Below, piece by piece: positions 24,521 to 26,436 of a stretch of 26,436 nt of DNA. A program made the position numbers and the translations under genes. The notes beneath the pieces are model-generated. The model saw nothing but the letters and a program-made list of their open reading frames with translations. It was not told the DNA's origin and made no database searches. The stretch is from NCBI GenBank assembly GCA_049646585.1, contig JBARWC010000202.1, positions 1-26,436 on the forward strand, read 5' to 3'. The first letter of the stretch is position 1; each line of letters starts with the position of its first letter. Origin of the DNA: G025836975 sp049646585 (GTDB taxonomy: Bacteria > Pseudomonadota > Gammaproteobacteria > Burkholderiales > Burkholderiaceae_B).

Positions 24521-25981
24521 TTAATCAGCGCGATAGTTGGGAGCTTCCTTGGTGATTTGCACGTCGTGCACATGGGATTCGCGCACGCCCGCCGAGGTGA
24601 TCTCGACGAACTCGGCCTTGGTGCGCATGTCTTCGATAGAGGCGCAGCCGCAATAGCCCATGGAGGCGCGTATGCCGCCGATAAGCTGATAGATGATGGC
24701 GATGACGCTGCCCTTGTAGGGCACGCGGCCTTCGATGCCTTCGGGCACGAGCTTGTCGACGTTGTTGGCGGGATCCTGGAAATAGCGGTCGGCCGAGCCG
24801 TCGGCCATGGCGCCCAGGCTGCCCATGCCGCGATAGGACTTGTACGAGCGGCCCTGGAACAACACGACTTCGCCGGGGGATTCTTCGGTGCCGGCGAACA
24901 TGCCGCCCATCATGCAGGCCGATGCGCCGGCCGCCAGGGCCTTGGCGATGTCGCCCGAATAGCGGATGCCGCCATCGGCGATCAAGGGCACGCCGCTGCC
25001 TTCCAGCGCCTTGGCGACGTCGGCGATGGCCGTGATCTGGGGAACGCCCACGCCGGCCACGATGCGCGTGGTGCAGATGGAACCCGGGCCTATGCCGACC
25101 TTGACGCAATCGGCACCGGCCTCGACCAGGGCCTTGGCGGCCGCGGCCGTGGCGATGTTGCCGCCGATGACTTGTATCTTGGGATAGTTTTTCTTGACCC
25201 AGCGCACGCGCTCGATGACGCCCGCGGAGTGGCCATGGGCGGTATCGACGACGATGACGTCCACGCCCGCATTGGCAAGCTTTTCGACGCGCTCTTCGGT
25301 GCCGTCGCCCACGCCGACGGCGGCGCCGACGCGCAGCTGGCCCTGGCCGTCCTTGGAGGCAAAGGGATGTTCGGTGTTTTTAACGATGTCCTTGACCGTG
25401 GCCAGGCCGCGCAACTGGAATGCGTCGTTGACGATCAGGACGCGCTCGAGGCGGTGCTTGTGCATCAGCGCCTGGGCTTCGTCCAGGGTGGCGCCTTCCT
25501 TCATGGTGATCAGGCGCTCTTGCGGCGTCATGATGTCGCGCAGGGGGACGTCCAGGCGGTCTTCGAAGCGCAGGTCGCGATTGGTGACGATGCCGACCAG
25601 CTTGCCGCCCTCGATGACGGGCAGGCCGGAAAAGCCGTGCTGGCGCTGCAGGGCGATGGCGTCGCGCACCTTCATGGTGGGCGTGACCGTGACCGGATCG
25701 ATGACGATGCCGAATTCGTGGCGCTTGACGCGGGCGACCTCGCGGGCCTGCTCTTCGGCGTTGAGATTCTTGTGGATGATGCCGATGCCGCCTTCCTGTG
25801 CCATGGCGATGGCCAGGCGCGACTCGGTCACGGTATCCATGGCGGCGGAGACCAGGGGAATATTCAGTGTGATATCGCGCGTGAAGCGGGTGCTCAGCGA
25901 GGCGTCGCGGGGCAGGACTTCGGAATACGCCGGGACCAACAACACATCGTCGAAGGTAAGCGCTTTTTTAATTAGACGCAT
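24521..25981 (-). CDS. guaB: Inosine-5'-monophosphate dehydrogenase
   Basis: GuaB oxidises IMP to XMP with NAD, the step before GuaA. The 486-residue protein has the barrel start FDDVLLVPAYS, two CBS domains at about residues 93-210 (between IVIDPVTVTPTM and KDIVKNTEHPFA), and the active loop GIGPGSICTTR with the catalytic Cys303. The flap region YKSYRGMGSLGAM and C-terminal end follow normally. GGAG lies eight bases before the ATG. It diverges from the response regulator gene to the right. Confidence 0.97.
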   Translation of the reverse strand: MRLIKKALTFDDVLLVPAYSEVLPRDASLSTRFTRDITLNIPLVSAAMDTVTESRLAIAMAQEGGIGIIHKNLNAEEQAREVARVKRHEFGIVIDPVTVTPTMKVRDAIALQRQHGFSGLPVIEGGKLVGIVTNRDLRFEDRLDVPLRDIMTPQERLITMKEGATLDEAQALMHKHRLERVLIVNDAFQLRGLATVKDIVKNTEHPFASKDGQGQLRVGAAVGVGDGTEERVEKLANAGVDVIVVDTAHGHSAGVIERVRWVKKNYPKIQVIGGNIATAAAAKALVEAGADCVKVGIGPGSICTTRIVAGVGVPQITAIADVAKALEGSGVPLIADGGIRYSGDIAKALAAGASACMMGGMFAGTEESPGEVVLFQGRSYKSYRGMGSLGAMADGSADRYFQDPANNVDKLVPEGIEGRVPYKGSVIAIIYQLIGGIRASMGYCGCASIEDMRTKAEFVEITSAGVRESHVHDVQITKEAPNYRAD

Positions 25982-26071
25982 AAACTAGCTCCGTGCAAAG
26001 CGAGATTATACGCTTAAACCTAGGGTCTGTACCTAGTCGATCAGCCGGACGATCCCGGCAAGGAGGCCGGC

Positions 26072-26436
26072 TTGCGCATACTGCTTGTTGAAGACAACCC
26101 CGATATCGGCGACGCCATGGAGAGCAAGCTGCGCTCCAGCGGGCATAGCGTGGAATGGGCGCGCGACGGCGAAGCCGCGACGCGCTGGCTGGCCGCGGAA
26201 TCCTGGGACGCGGTCGTGCTGGACATCATGCTGCCCGGCAAGGACGGCTTCGCGCTGCTGCGCGAGCTGCGCACGACGGGCCGCGACGAACAGGTGCTGG
26301 TCGTGACGGCCCGCTCGGAAATCGAGGACAAGATCAATATGCTGGACCTGGGCGCCGACGACTACCTGGTAAAGCCCTTCGACCTGCGCGAAATGGAGGC
26401 TCGCTTGCGCGCCCTCATGCGCCGGCCCGCCGGGCA
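26072..26436 (+). CDS. Response regulator, OmpR/PhoB-like receiver domain, partial
   Basis: The gene runs off the right edge; 121 codons are visible. It starts at TTG preceded five bases upstream by AAGGAGG, a perfect ribosome site, giving MRILLVEDNPDIG. Receiver-domain residues are present: acidic pair Glu7-Asp8, phospho-acceptor Asp51 in VVLDIMLPGKDG, Thr78 in VVTARSE and Lys100 in YLVKPFDLREM. The tail LRALMRR suggests the usual OmpR-type linker, but the DNA-binding domain is outside the window. A sensor kinase probably follows. It diverges from guaB across 90 bases. Confidence 0.93.
   Translation, partial: MRILLVEDNPDIGDAMESKLRSSGHSVEWARDGEAATRWLAAESWDAVVLDIMLPGKDGFALLRELRTTGRDEQVLVVTARSEIEDKINMLDLGADDYLVKPFDLREMEARLRALMRRPAG

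Noticed and set aside
24557..25975. 472-codon plus-strand frame opposite guaB
   Set aside because: Antisense shadow, rich in Asp-Asp-His-Ala strings created by guaB codon bias.

Overview
The window looks like chromosomal DNA of a GC-rich betaproteobacterium, most likely a member of the Alcaligenaceae (the Bordetella/Achromobacter/Pusillimonas side of Burkholderiales). The grounds are the GC-rich codon use, a Bug-type (TctC-like) solute-binding protein beside hydantoinase genes, and the style of the thiC, purC, guaA and guaB proteins. Genus assignment is inference from memory of these families; no search was possible. No rRNA, tRNA, CRISPR array or intact insertion sequence was seen.

Layout. 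1-2819 (minus): a lipoprotein sulfatase with a C-terminal calcium-loop (dockerin-like) tail, overlapping a formylglycine-generating-enzyme-type gene that runs off the left edge. 3136-3803 (minus): a YcaC-like isochorismatase-family hydrolase broken by a one-base frameshift, divergent from an HxlR-family regulator (3955-4332). 4376-6351: a LysR regulator (YafC-like) divergent from dkgB, an arrangement also known from E. coli. 6612-12516 (plus): a catabolic cassette of hyuA, hyuB, a periplasmic Bug receptor and a LysR regulator, with a very strong hairpin before the regulator. 12625-13437: a stand-alone nucleotidyltransferase-fold protein. 13562-15644: a TPP riboswitch followed by thiC, which probably starts at TTG. 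15762-17753 (minus): purC and a LeuB-family dehydrogenase.

17754-20327 is a small accessory island between housekeeping genes. It holds scraps of at least two, probably three, genes (a FitA/VapB-like antitoxin, an unidentified C-terminal tail, and the N-terminus of another small protein) and then an intact AbiEi/AbiEii type IV toxin-antitoxin pair. The AT-rich promoter of that pair predicts a leaderless or nearly leaderless antitoxin mRNA. 20328-25981 carries guaA and guaB, both on the minus strand but separated by three plus-strand genes (a YbfB/YjiJ-type MFS transporter, an alpha/beta hydrolase and a GNAT acetyltransferase). From 26072 a response regulator begins at a TTG codon behind a perfect Shine-Dalgarno and runs off the right edge.

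Working together: the FGE-type protein would mature the active-site cysteine of the sulfatase. HyuA and HyuB would form an ATP-dependent hydantoinase/oxoprolinase-type enzyme, with the Bug protein binding its substrate or a related compound in the periplasm and the adjacent LysR protein controlling the set. GuaB and GuaA catalyse consecutive steps from IMP to GMP, and PurC acts earlier in the same purine pathway. ThiC makes the thiamine pyrimidine and is controlled by TPP through its leader. The window is mostly ordinary metabolism. I do not see a convincing wholly new system. The parts most worth a second look are the toxin-antitoxin island, the sulfatase/FGE overlap with its dockerin-like tail, and the hydantoinase cassette.
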